Counted from the stretch's first letter, positions 34,136 to 45,908 are shown. The stretch: DNA of 64,000 nucleotides from Agapanthus africanus (GCA_030015575.1 JASDDO010000006.1:326106361-326170360), one strand, 5' to 3'. Made by a program: numbers and translations. Notes: generated by a model from the sequence alone, not told the origin.

Positions 34136-37100
34136 TTACTGAGAAGGAGGCATTTTCAATAAGTCAGCCAGTTGCTCGCGCGCTCCTCTTAATTCCTTTT
34201 CTTGGTCAGCCGCTGCGGCCAGCTCTGCTTCGACTCGAGCCCGTTGCTGCAAGCCAGACAAAAGTTTCTCATCGATTTCCCGTTGAGCAACTTCGCGATT
34301 CCGCGTAACCCAGTCCAGAAGGTTGAGCTTTTGCCTTAGTGCTAGTCCGTCCGAAATGCATTGTCGCAAATTGTTAAAGACAGCCCTCAATTGTGCAGCG
34401 TTTGCTTCAACTTGGGCACGCAGCCGAGCGGATTCACCTGAAGCCTCCTCGCATTCCTTCCGCCTCAGGGTTGCTTCTTGTTCGAAATGGAGGAAGAAAG
34501 GAACGCTTTGCTCAACCCATGCAGCCCGTTGAGAATTCAAAGCCAACATTTCTGGAAAGGGACGCCTGAGCTCAATCTTATGCAGACAGGCCTCGATCTT
34601 CCTACAGTAGTTTACCCAAGACTCGACAACGCCCTTGCTATGGAAGTTCACGAGCATCGCCAACATGAGATTAACTTCGGCGGCAAAATCTGCAGCAGAT
34701 GCAAAGGCCTCAGTGTCAAGGTCCTCGACGAACTCGCTTAACATCCGCAAGCTATTCGCAGCACCCCTGGAAGAAGGGCGTTTAGCAAAAGGCCCTGCCG
34801 GCATGGGAATATGAGAATCGAAAGGAGCTAGAGTCGGTGTGATTGCTGCAAAACAAATCATAGTCAGACATCGGTTTAAGAGACAAAGAAGATGCAAGGG
34901 CGGTGAAGGCTACTATACCGGCTACGACAGGTGGCAGAGTTGGGAGTACTGGTGGCGCGACAATTCTCTCGTCCCCTCCTTCAATTTGTAGTGCTGTAAT
35001 CAGTTTACAGTTAGCAACGGCAGGGTCATCCGTTAAACAAAAGAAAAGTCGTCGGTTAGAAAAGATACTCACCGGCACCAGCAGCCAGACTAATTTCTGA
35101 CTGGAAGGAGAAGTGCGGGTTCAGCACTTGATACAAATGATCAAAGAGAACTCCTGCAAGGTTACGATGATACATGGTCAGTACACGAAAGACGCTATTC
35201 TCGATTTAAATTAAATCACAAACCCATACCTTCCAACATTTGAGAGGACGCGAGAGAAGGCGAAGGGTCGGCGACCGCCAGAGTGGTAACCGGTGACGCT
35301 TCTTCGGGTAGCACGACCTCAATGCTCACCACACCTGCATTAGAAATAAAAGAAATGTCGTCAGAAGGGACTGAAAGGGATTGAGTAATAAAAAAGGAAA
35401 ACGGTGACCCAAAATCTACCTGATGAGTCGCCAATCAAAACTGCGAAAAGAGCATCATTAGGCGCAGTGACTCCTTTGCTCTCCTCTATTGGAAGGGTTT
35501 CGGCACCAGTAGCTTCATCCCCCGATTCTACAAGAGCCGTCGTGACACTCGCAATGCCGGGCGATGGCAGGGAACCGCAAGGGGAAAGAGCGGCAATTAG
35601 AGCAGTCCTAGACTTCTGGGAGAGAGTAGCCATTTCAGTCTCAGCGGTTGCCGTTATCTCACCTGCTGCCTCATCGCTAAGACTTAGCCCTGTAAGATAT
35701 GATATATGAGAATCTGAAGATCAAACTCTAATAAAAGGATCCAGCGTTACGTTACCTTGAGGCGGCTTTTCGATTGCCTCCCGAGCCGCGCGCAAAACCT
35801 GTCTACGAACGGTAGACAAGGTGGCTGGAGTATCTTCGGAAGAAATAGTGCCGGATGGAATAGTGCCGGATGGAATAGTGCTTGAGCCTGCACCTATAGC
35901 CAAAGCGGCATCATGTTCCTTAGTTGCGCGCTTTCTACGCTTCTTGTCGGCCTTGGCAGAGAGAAGTGACCTCCTCAAAACCTCTGTCAAGGAGATCTTA
36001 TCGTCCGAATCAAGTTCTGCCTCTGGAGCCTCTACGGCGTCCGTCATCGGCTGTTTGAGCGAAGCTTCTTTCGGCAATACTGGGGGAGCTGGGACTTCGG
36101 CAGCCGGCCTTGGGAGCGTCGCCGCGTCACCACTCGCGATCGGCACTGCACTTGGGATAACCTGAGTCAAGGTAGTCCCTGCAATAAGATGGAAAAGAAG
36201 AGTTAGTTTACCCATAAAAACGGGAATGAAGGCACAGTGAGCCGAAATGTACCAATGCCCAAGGAAGCACGAAGCCTTTCCTCCTCTTCAAAAGTCTAGA
36301 GATAAGCCGCGAGAGCTTCTTCAGTGGAGATACCTATTGAAGAAGAAGTGTCAGTCAAAGCATGATAATAAAAACGTAACAGCGAAAAGATACGACTGAA
36401 GTCTACCTGACTGTGCAAGGGTGACCAATCCTGCTTTGTGGCTAGCTAATCGCTCGGAAGCTGCAATAGCAGCCTCTAGATCAGTATCATCCGACGCCAT
36501 GAATAAGCCTTCGTTGGTCCCGTATTCACTTATGCCCTCGTTGTAATGAGCATGAGGCTCCTGGCCGAATACAACGTCTGTAGAGAGTATTGACTTCTTT
36601 CTCTTCTGCGAGCGAGTGCCGGTAGCCGCTAGCACAAGCTTACGCTTGGTGGGCACCTTTGGACGACGCTTTAGGGGAACGGTCGGATTACCAATCGGGG
36701 CTGCACCCTTGCGATGAAGCAACAGTCGCTTCTCCTCCTTAATAACAGCACCCATCGCGTGTTGATACCACGCCACGTATACGTTCAGGGCTTTCGGAAC
36801 ACAACTCGGCTCACTGATGAAGAAATTGGACCCTGTGTTTAGGCGCATGAAGTGGCGCAAAGCGCTCCGGATGCCCTCTTCAGTATTAACTGGTTCTGCC
36901 AAGAATGCCTCGAGCTGGACGCCCTGATTATAACTTGATTGTTGGGCAAAACGGTGGGGGTTATATCTCATGAACAAAGCCGAGTCGTTCTGCCTGAACA
37001 CCAAGTAGCCCGGCCTGATCGAGTACAAATGGAGAATCTCCCGAGCTTTCAAGGTAGAAGCTCCGTCCTTAAAGGTGTCCCGCAGCGGCTGCACCGTCTT

Positions 37101-38552
37101 AGCGGATTCCTTACCGATGGTCATGACCTTATCAACAAAGGTCATGCCGTCCCCGACTGTACGTGGGCGAAGAATCACATCCCAAGCATCTCGCTGACTT
37201 GGCTCCACAGTGGAAGCATCGACCAGCCGCATGATCCGTGGAAAATTGCAAGTTTCATAGAAATGGGGCCGCTTGTGCATTCTAAAAGCACCGAGCACAT
37301 GAAGCTCGAGCCATGAAGTAAAATAATGCATCAGGAAGTTCACGGGCTGCACCCCCGGTTGAGTAGTGTCGGCCGCCAAGCTAAGGCCGTGATACAAATG
37401 AGCCAGCCCGGCAATCCCAACAACGACCTGTCTCCCTTCAACCATCCGATGAGCTGGGTAGAAGACAGACGGCTTCATGTAGCAAGGATGCATGGGAAGC
37501 GCGAACCAGCTTAACCACAAACTAAGGAACCCTAGAAAGAACACTTCTTCGTCGATGTCCTGAGCGGAGATTTCTGAAAAGGGGACGACCACGACGTTTG
37601 GAAGGAAGAAACTCTTTTGATCGGCTTCCGTTATCGGCCGGCTATCCAAGCCAAAACCGAAAGGATCATCAAGTTTGGCAAACCTTTCACCTTGTTGCGA
37701 TAAAGCTTCTGGGCGGAGAAAACGGGCGAAGAAGTCCGCAAAGCTAACCCCATGGCTTCCAGATTCAAGACATAGGCCCTCATAAATGTTTAGCACCTTG
37801 ATCAAGCTGGGGAATCGGTGCTGAATGGCATTCTCTGGGGTTAGACCCGTCATCACCAGTCGGGTAGCGAAAATATACTCGTCAGGGGGCAAGATCTCCT
37901 CATAATGCTCCCCTCTAATAGGCAAGCCGGAGATATCCGCAAACTCTTCCAAAGAGATGGAAACTTCCCGATCTAGCATAAGGAAGGTGTGAGTTGGAAC
38001 ATTCCATTGTTCCAAAAAGGCTTTGACCCACCATGCTGGAGGTGTGGAATACTGAAACAGAGAAGCATAGATCGCGGGGTACAACCCGAGTCTCAGCAGC
38101 TCTGACTTCTTTGCCGATAAGATGTATCGGGCCCACTGCAGATATCCAGCTGAATGACGAGGAGTCAAGCCTATGTTGTATGGCTGTCCCCAAGGGCGTG
38201 ACTCGCCCTGGCATATACGCCGCCATAGAATGTCCAAAGCCATCGGCGGTTGTACAGGTATTGCAGCCATAGAGGGCTGAAGGCAACCCTCTGAAGTCCA
38301 ATTAACCACCTCCACGGCATAGTTCACCGGGGGTACGTCAGCATAATGAATCGCCAAAATGGGCTCTGAAGGTGTTGCGCAAGAGTAGCTGCGTCGACCC
38401 ATGATGATCTGGTTGTACTATGTTCCCCATAAATAGAGATTCTTCCGCTCTGGGTCGTGATCCTTGATCAGTGCGAAAACTTCTCGGTCTACTGGCGCTG
38501 CAGGGAACCCGCTTTCTGAATGGGCAAAGGGAAACGAAGTATCGAAAGACAT
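34136..38552 (-). pseudogene. Antisense multi-exon gene with plant mobile domain (PMD), inside Tat
   Basis: Eight coding exons on the minus strand (my splice model): 38552-36407, 36333-36253, 36178-35756, 35689-35420, 35334-35230, 35153-35073, 34993-34919, 34845-34136. All seven introns have GT...AG ends and phase 1; the total is 3,891 bp (1,297 codons). Exon 1 holds a PMD/aminotransferase-like region (PF10536-type): HSAGYLQWARYILSAKK, PAWWVKAFLEQWNVPTHTF, VSISLEEFADISGLPIRG; then basic PLKRRPKVPTKRKLV. Exon 3 has KADKKRRKRATKEHD. The last exon is helical and probably coiled coil (LRAQVEANAAQLRAV, ELAAAADQEKELRG). Start chosen because MSFDTSFPFAHSESGFP precedes the longest open stretch (38402) in frame. 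Two stops: TAG after LYLWGT (exon 1) and after AAYL (exon 2). PMD proteins occur both as host nuclear proteins and in transposons. Confidence 0.8.
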
Positions 38553-39306
38553 GGTACCTGCACGAAAGAGAACAAAGTTAGCCGTCAATGCTACAAGTCA
38601 AGTTCGGTACTTGGTACTTTAAATCGTACCATACTGCAATGCAGTAAAAAGGGGCCGAAGGAGACCCACACAATCTAGATGATTCTCATTATTAATAAAA
38701 CAGTCTCATCATTTGATGAGACTGTCATTAAATGAGGAAATCCTTAAAGGATTCTCATTTAATGAGGGCCCCTCGGGCCAAGGAGTAAATCTCCCATGGA
38801 GAGCAGCGCTCTACAGCAGAGTGACATCTGTCAACTCTGGTGATGAAAGGAATAAAATTCCTCAAGAAAAATCTTGAAGAGCCATGCTCTGTAAAATGAT
38901 GGAATAACCCTTCAGAAAACTTAAAGCAAAACTTTTTAATGAATCAAAAATTCCGAGATCTTCAAGATCTATGAACAAACTCTAAGATTTTTCATGAAAG
39001 ATTAACAAATCTATTTGATTTGAAAATAGCAAAGCTCTGTTAATGGTTTAAGAAACCCTAAGAAAGATCTCTTTAGATCTATGAAGAGCAAAGCTCTATT
39101 GAGAAACCCTAAAAATCTATATGATTTGAAAAGAGCAAAGCTCTGTTAATGGGTGAAACCTTAGAAAGATTTAATCTTTACCTAAATTTTTGACAGAGTT
39201 CTATCCCTGAGAAAATTCTTAATACGAAGAGTTATGCTCTGAAGGAGAAATAATTCTCAAAAAAAAAGTAAGAAGATGAACAGAGGTCATCTCAAGGGCC
39301 AAGGGT
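38553..39306 (-). other. 5' region of antisense gene, hairpin-rich
   Basis: No gene. Probable untranslated exon and intron: acceptor TTCGTGCAG at 38558, with a possible donor AG|GTAAAG at 39182. It is packed with short dyads such as AGTCTCATC-at-GATGAGACT style repeats at 38700-38722, AATCCTTAAAGGATT and CTCATTTAATGAG, in the same style as the Tat LTRs. Confidence 0.55.
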
Positions 39307-39317
39307 CCTATTTATAG
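39307..39317 (-). promoter_or_regulatory. Candidate TATA box for antisense gene
   Basis: CCTATAAATAGG complement (plus strand ctatttatagg) about 100 bp inside the 3' LTR boundary, pointing towards the PMD gene. Upstream on that strand are CACGTG (G-box) motifs at 39383-39396. Promoter activity is inferred. Confidence 0.55.
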
Positions 39318-39399
39318 GCACTGAGAGCCGTTTCAACTTCTAAGTTGATCTAAGGGCGCAGATGCTGCCACCGCTGCATTCACGTGTAAGCCACGTGAG

Positions 39400-39416
39400 C
39401 GCAACGGTGGGGGGCA
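39400..39416 (+). other. Candidate Tat polypurine tract
   Basis: Agcgcaacggtggggggca immediately before the 3' LTR. The G-run fits a PPT, although interrupted by pyrimidines. Confidence 0.5.
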
Positions 39417-39774
39417 TTTATTTCCCCCAATCAGAGCAAACCTCTGTTCAAATTTTCAAAAATTGAAATGAAGCAGCGCTTCATAAAAGCGCCAGCAAGC
39501 AACACTCACGTGCAGAGCACGAGTGCACTGGCGCTAAGAGCGCCAGCGTTCTGAAGCAGCGCTCATGTGCAAAGCACGAGTGCGGTAGTGCTAGAACTAA
39601 ATTTTCCCCACCGTTAGATCAAAAATCCAACGAAGATGATAAATCATCAAGTTACCAGAATAAAATTCTGTTAAGAAAACATTCTTCAAAATCTTTCCAA
39701 ACAAAAAGATTTTGCTCTGTAAATCAGAGCACCGTTGGATCAATGATCCAATGGTGATTAAAAATCACAATGGT

Positions 39775-41120
39775 TGATTTGTATGTCAAAAATATCTAGT
39801 AACCGCAATCAAGAACGGCGTCGCTTGATAGCTAACCGGTGAGTACGGGTCGGTCCACAGGGATGTTGTGAATTTCCTAATCGCTCAAACGAGTTAATTC
39901 CGATGGATGTTCGGATTGATTTATTAAATCTAAAAACTAAATCTATCTATACTAAGATTATCTAGATCTAAATCTTGCTGGGGTTAGGTTTAGGGTAGGT
40001 TTAGAAATGTAAATAAACTCAACGCTTTCTATACCCAAATTAGGATCTAAGAGGAGTTATGGTAATTATTCATAAAGGGGATTAGAACCATCGGAAAGAT
40101 GTTTCTTCCTCTAGCTTCTTGTCCTTCCTTTATCAATCCTTACCCTAACCTCCATAGAAAACATGCTCAACCGGGCCTTTATACTACGGTATCACCGCTA
40201 CCTCGTGGGATAGGGTGCCGTAGGGAGCGGTGTGCGCATGTATGCATGGAGTCCTATTGATTATATATGATGGGCAAGAAAGGGATAAGAGATCTCATCT
40301 CTCAAAACCCTTCCTCAAAGCTAACCCTAACAAGCGAGGAGACTACTCACTCATTAGGAAATTGAAGAACATTTATCTAGGGCAGAGAATAAAAGATCTA
40401 ACTAGGGCAAGGAATTAAAATTACCTAGGGCAAGGAATTAAATTTATCTAGGGTAAGAAAAATAAATTAAGAACTTACAAATTGATGCTCTCCAAAAGAA
40501 ATCTGAATTTTATTAATGAAAAGAGGCATAACCTAATACAAGAGTTTGGGTATCTATTTATAGGACATAGAAAACCCTAGGTTTACAATTGCCGCATGTC
40601 TGCATTTACCAAAATACCCTTAGGTTGACTGGTCAGCGCCGCTCTGCATTTAGGTAAAAAAATATTTATCTTTGGGCTCTAGATGGCCACTGAACCGCGG
40701 CCGCAGCAGGGGTTGGGCCGCGGTTCCGCGGCCTAATAAGAAGATCCTCTGTTGATTCTTTGTGGGCTACTTCTGGGATTCTTGGGCTTCCTGTTTCTTT
40801 GGTTATTTCTTTAAAATAGCTTCTGGTTCTCTTCCAGATTTTCCAGTGAATAATTGTGGTGGACTTTAACCGTGGCTTCGCGATCTTGGACCTTGCGCTG
40901 CCTTGTACTTTGTGAACTTTATCTTTTATTTAGGCTTGATCAAGATCCTTCTATTTGTTGGTTGTAGTTCCACTTTTGCATCGTCTTTTATCTTTTTCAC
41001 TGTTTTAGATCCAAGAACCTGTAACATGTACTATGTAGCAGACATGGGTCAAAAGCACCTGTTTATTTGTAACAAGAACAAGAATGGGGAATATAATAAT
41101 GCAATATTATGGTATGAACA
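39775..41120 (-). mobile_element. LARD-B 3' LTR (1,346 bp)
   Basis: TGATTTGTATGTC to GGTATGAACA in plus coordinates. GC dyad GGCCGCGGTTCCGCGGCC at 40716; TATA (complement) near 40552-40563 next to a telobox. A small frame at 40230-40418 is LTR sequence and recurs at 46385. Confidence 0.95.
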
Positions 41121-41140
41121 AATACCCCCAAACTTATCTT
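41121..41140 (-). other. LARD-B polypurine tract
   Basis: Minus-strand GATAAGTTTGGGGGTATT abutting the 3' LTR. Confidence 0.9.
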
Positions 41141-42534
41141 TTTCTCTTCATCGAGCAAACTTAGTTTTATTCTCGACAAAAAACCTAACCTCACTTTCGC
41201 AGGGAAACGCGATTGCACTGAGCTCGTGCAACAAGCCGTTAAACCTCTAGGTGTCCCTAGTAGGAGGAGTGTTGTCTCCTGAGGGTTTTCAGCGGATACT
41301 ACCCACAAAATCCTATCAATTCAGCCCATTGACTTTAATTCTCCAATTAGGTTTTCTAACAAGGAATTCTATTATCGTCGACTCGTAAATTATCCACCCA
41401 TATTCTTCACACTTCCCTATCATCTAACTTAAGATTATATATGTTCTGCAGACCTATTTAGCTTTCGGCATCTCTTAAGATTTCCTTCTAGGGTTCTATC
41501 TCCACTTAGGAATTTTTATCAACTCTACTAAAGATACAAATTCTATTCTTCATTCCTCTCTCTTATCTAAATCCCAATCACATACCCTTACGTGTGTGTA
41601 TAAATCACCCCTACACTTGGAAATTCAAATCAAGCAATCATACTCTTGTCCGTTGTCCAAAGCACTTCTTAATTGATGAATTTTTAAATGAATTTTGCTT
41701 ACACATCCTTCATGAGACCGTTAATACTTCTTGAGGTACCAACGGCCGATTACAAAATGCGTTTGCACTTTAAAGCGTATTTCCTAGTCTTGTAACACCT
41801 AAGGCTTTTTAGCAGTGATTCCCAAACCAGTTGGTCTAAGGCATTAGGTGATGAAGCACCCTTGCTAAATATTTTTCTATTTTTGCAGCCTTAAGTAATC
41901 ACAAAAACCAGTGTTCATTTTTTTATTGTCTCTTTATTCACACTTGAATTTTTTATTTTATTTTTCTTCGTACTAAGGACTTTAGACAAGAGCATTTCAA
42001 GGTCTTCTCTACTATTCCAAGTTTCAAGGTGCGTCTTTGTGCAATTTGCAGGGTATACATTTTCAGAATTTAGACTTAAGCTAGGAACTATTTTTCAAAC
42101 TTATACTCTAATAAAAATATCAATACTTTTCCTTTGTTTTGACTTAGCCCAAGAAGTGAACTCAAAATTTGCCTATTTCTACATAAACTACAAAGACATA
42201 TACTTTCTACCGTTAAACTAAAAGAAATGTTATTTTTAGGATTTTTAACTCACCAAGTCTAAGATCTAGTTGTTCCTAGCTAGTTAACATTTTTGTCAAA
42301 CTCAAATCAATTAGGCCAAATTGAATACATTAATTTTTATAATTTTTTAAAAAAAATTCAATTTTTTATGGGTTTTAAAATAAGTATGCAAAAATATATA
42401 CATGAATGCGAAGGCAGAAGGCTTACCGAGCACACCCCCAAACTTAAACTTGACAGTGTCCTCACTGTCATGCCATACCAAGAGGGTCAGAATGTCGACA
42501 CTCCCCTGTTTATTTATTTATAATTTTTTTTTTG
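41141..42534 (-). other. LARD-B 3' untranslated region
   Basis: 1.4 kb with no gene, aligned with the same region of LARD-A and -D. Contains an extra PPT-like tract at 42435-42447, the hairpin GACAGTG-TCCT-CACTGTC at 42452-42469, and a third C-run/AAACTTAAG tract at 42571-42585 at the edge of the ORF. Confidence 0.75.
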
Positions 42535-44745
42535 TTAAAAGAAAAAACATAATATATATACAACAAGGTTCCCCCCAAACTTAAGCAAGGCCTTACACAA
42601 GCCAAATGTTAGCACCAACCATTCAAAAATTCTATTGTGATAATGGTAGAGTTGGTGAAAGAATGGGGTGTAGAGAAATGAGATGAGAAGCACACGAGAC
42701 CGTGTCGAGATAGAAGCAGTATACGGTCTCGGTGGAGGAGAAGAATGGCGGAAGGGGAAAAGAAATGGTAGTGGTTCTACTTCTTCAAGTGGAGGTTGAT
42801 TAATCACAAAATTCGTATCGTTTAAGAATGCGAGTTCGTCGGCGAAAATATCTTCGAAACTTTCATCGAAAGTCCAATTGAAAATTATCGAACTCAAAAT
42901 ATCGGATTGTGATTCATCAACACTCGACATCATGAAAGGAGGATTAGAAGAACCAAAGAAAGTGGGAATACGAACTTGAGGGTGGGGATGGAGCGTATAA
43001 ATTAGCACAATTTGTAATGACCGATGTGTAAAAAGCGATTGTGCTAATCTATCAACCCGCAGAAAAATGAGACTAAATCCCTCAAGATTCGTGAGCAAGC
43101 ATGGGTACGTCGAACTTGGTATTGGAGATGAAAGCGTAACGGTCTCTTGCAAGACCGGAACGATAGGAAGGACGAAAGGGTGTGAATTAGGGATAGTCTC
43201 ATTCTCACCGTAGTAAATTGTCTCGAACTTGAAAGATTCCATCAATGGTTCGAAACGACTGTAAGCAACCGAGTCTGATGGTGCAACTAACCCATCTGAA
43301 AATTCAAAGGACTCAAACTTAGGCGGTGAGTCATCAACATCGTCCGAAAAAGTGAAACACTCGTAAGTGTTATCGGCTGTGAGAACTGTGTCAGATTCAA
43401 AGGGAAATTTTTCAAGCTCACAGTCTTCAAGCGTGATCTTTTGCGTGGACGGAACGATGGAGAGGAGGGAGGGTGATATAACAGTTAAAGGTTCAGGAGG
43501 ATAAATTGGAAAATCTGACACATCAAACAAAAATGGTTCAACCTCAATATTATCCTCAATACTCTCCTCAATACTATCCTCATAATTCTCCTCAAAATTT
43601 AGCCTATCCATGCCATTATCATCAAAATCAAGACGCATATGAGGTTCGGGAGAAACATTTAATGACTCGGGATGATGAGTTGGACATAAAATTTCAATCA
43701 AATCTACGGGTTCATCATCCAAAATATTCCCGGCGTCTATATCCTCAATCAAGTGAAAATCAGTTTTTTCTGACACCTCATCAAAAGCATGGATATTTAT
43801 CAATTTAGGTTCTAGAGTGGAGGTGTAAAGATCAAAAGGATTAGGAGTGGTTTCACTCGAAAGGGAGTCTTCACAATTTGGCAAATCAAGCACTACAAAG
43901 TCACACAACTCGTTAGATGTTTTATTTTCAACTTGTGAATCATTTGGGACAATCGATGGAAAATCGGAGTTGTGGACTTCAATTGGGTATGGGTAGGTTT
44001 GATTTGGAAAGGTGTAGAACTCACTCTCTCTTCTCAAATTCGGAAAGGTGTAGAACTCACTCTCTCTTCTCAAATTCTCACTCTGTCCAACCGCCTCGTC
44101 ATATATTGAAAAATTTGGAGCTAGTTGGAAACTAGCTGCCGGTCCACTAGGTTGCATAAGGGCGGCCATGGACGCATCCACATTCTTCATCATTTTGTTT
44201 GTTGCTAAAATATAAGCTTCCAACGACTGTTCCAAACTAGACATGGGTTGTGAAGGTGTTTCGGTAAAAGATTCGAAATTGTTTGGATACGTGAAACTCC
44301 CAAATGGCTGTGTAGAAGCAATGTCTAGTGAAGGTGGGAAAGTCGGGTAGGACTGGTAGGAATTGGATGGTTGGACAGGAGTAGGGTCAACAGTTGGATA
44401 AAAAGATGAATGGACTTGTTGATCCCTAGAACTGGATGTGTGGAGAGGAGTGAAAGATCGGCTACGAGATTGTGCAATGTGCTCAGCAATAGACATCGTT
44501 TTAGGAGTTACAATAGGACTCGAAAAAGTGGTATCAACGTACGAAGGTGGTGAAGGTTGACATGGTTGATACAAAGTGGATTGCAACGTCGAACTGTTTC
44601 TCCTAGACGCTTCTATTTGATCTTTCAAAGAAATTTTAGGCATGGAGGGATTGTCCTTAAATCGACCGAAACAATTGACGTACGATGCAAAGTTAGGTTC
44701 GGGATACCAAAGTTCGGCAAGAGATTTATGAGGTGGGGTACCCAT
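42535..44745 (-). CDS. LARD orphan ORF, copy B (736 codons, intact)
   Basis: ATG at 44743-44745 (MGTPPHKSLAELWYPEP), the only uninterrupted copy. Order: LAELWYPEP, SMPKISLKDQIEASR, MSIAEHIAQSRSRSFTP (about residue 82), a Tyr/Pro/Ser/Gln-rich stretch, MSSLEQSLEAYILATNKMMKNV (short helical segment), SFQLAPNFSIYDEAVGQ, a local duplication of RRESEFYTFPN, NELCDFVVLDLPNCED, INIHAFDEVSEKTDFHLIED, HMRLDFDDNGMD and a long acidic region. Then CFTFSDDVDDSPPKFESF, YPCLLTNLEGFSLI, VDRLAQSLFTHRSL, HPHPQVRIP and a hydrophobic end (FEWLVLTFGLCKA). No zinc finger, protease, RT or integrase motif and no signal peptide. Replaces gag-pol. Function unknown; conservation between copies suggests a protein under selection. 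Confidence 0.8.
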   Translation of the reverse strand: MGTPPHKSLAELWYPEPNFASYVNCFGRFKDNPSMPKISLKDQIEASRRNSSTLQSTLYQPCQPSPPSYVDTTFSSPIVTPKTMSIAEHIAQSRSRSFTPLHTSSSRDQQVHSSFYPTVDPTPVQPSNSYQSYPTFPPSLDIASTQPFGSFTYPNNFESFTETPSQPMSSLEQSLEAYILATNKMMKNVDASMAALMQPSGPAASFQLAPNFSIYDEAVGQSENLRRESEFYTFPNLRRESEFYTFPNQTYPYPIEVHNSDFPSIVPNDSQVENKTSNELCDFVVLDLPNCEDSLSSETTPNPFDLYTSTLEPKLINIHAFDEVSEKTDFHLIEDIDAGNILDDEPVDLIEILCPTHHPESLNVSPEPHMRLDFDDNGMDRLNFEENYEDSIEESIEDNIEVEPFLFDVSDFPIYPPEPLTVISPSLLSIVPSTQKITLEDCELEKFPFESDTVLTADNTYECFTFSDDVDDSPPKFESFEFSDGLVAPSDSVAYSRFEPLMESFKFETIYYGENETIPNSHPFVLPIVPVLQETVTLSSPIPSSTYPCLLTNLEGFSLIFLRVDRLAQSLFTHRSLQIVLIYTLHPHPQVRIPTFFGSSNPPFMMSSVDESQSDILSSIIFNWTFDESFEDIFADELAFLNDTNFVINQPPLEEVEPLPFLFPFRHSSPPPRPYTASISTRSRVLLISFLYTPFFHQLYHYHNRIFEWLVLTFGLCKALLKFGGNLVVYILCFFF

Positions 44746-44759
44746 GATGTAAAAGGGAG

Positions 44760-45908
44760 AAGAGAAAGAAGATTGGGGTGCACGGATTTCTTAGCGACAA
44801 AAGTTGCAAGTCTTTTTATAAAAATTTTCCTTTTTTTTTATTTGTAACTTTTTGCAAAAAAAAAAATTCGATAAAGGGCTTAGACACAAATGCAATCAAC
44901 CAGAAATGCACAATCAAGCCTAGATCTAGGGTCACCTAGGTCAGCTAGACAGTTCCTAACTGTTCCAAAGGGCTAGAAATAGGACCTCAAACCGCCTCTT
45001 CACCGCCAATTACGGCCAGGTAAGTGCCAGGTGAGTGGGAGGCTCCCTGCTACAAGTAGCGGTCATAATTAAGTAACCACTTGCCTTAGACACACTTGCC
45101 AAGACACCGCAAAGTCAGGTTAGGATTAACGGCCGATGCCTATAACTAGTCCTCTGTCCTATTGAGCTCGAAGTCCTTAGGGCTGAGTCTAGTATTTTTT
45201 AATTAAAGATTGGTCAATGTAAATGCTTTATGTGATTTCTGGGGTCCTGGGAAGGGTGATGAAATCCCCACCCAATCTGAATTGGTCTCAAGCCCCTTAA
45301 AGTCCGATTAAATATATGCAAAACAGTAACAACCACTTGCAATCAAAAAAAATCTTTTTTTATTTTAAGCGCGGCGCAAAGAATTCTGCACAAGATTTAT
45401 TATTGGAAGGGGGAAGATTTTTAAGCGCAAAGAATCCTGCAGGAGATTTTTCAGAAGATATATGGAGATTTGCAGAGGAGAGAGAAAATAAGCTCACAGA
45501 GGAAATTCGGACAGATGACGTCACCAACCGGCATCTTTTCCTCGGCTACGCGGTCTTGTAGACTGCTCTGTTCCCAAAAAAAATTTTACGCGATGACGTC
45601 ACAATGGGACCGCGTTTCCGCGGCGGAAATGCGCCTACGGCGGCGGAAACGCGGCAGGCCGAGCGGTTCTGTTCACCAAATTTTTTCTGCTCCTTGGTTG
45701 TTGTGATCTTCTGTTGTTCAAATCTGCTCTGTTCTGTTTTGATTTCTGGATTTTTCCAGATCCGAACTTCTTCGTTGTTCCTGTAAAATTCAAATGAAAA
45801 TACCCTTCAAACAATACAAAATTTTTTATATTTTTATTTTATTTTTCAGTTTTTATGATTTTTTTATTTTAGATTAACCCGAAATTGCAAAAAGGAAATA
45901 CTACGCCA
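44760..45908 (-). other. LARD-B 5' leader
   Basis: No gene. 44880-45310 is the Athila-shared block (gggaagggtgatgaaatcccc). GC-rich repeats gcggcggaaa and gcgtttccgcggcggaa lie at 45605-45665. A-rich next to the ORF. Confidence 0.75.

Noticed and set aside
36351..38402. Host single-exon gene of 683 codons
   Set aside because: It lies between the integrase and 3' LTR of a bounded Tat element, and splice sites show it is one exon of a longer antisense gene.
40230..40418. 62-codon frame starting MCACMHGVLL, repeated at 46385
   Set aside because: Both copies are in the LARD-B LTRs; the similarity comes from LTR identity.
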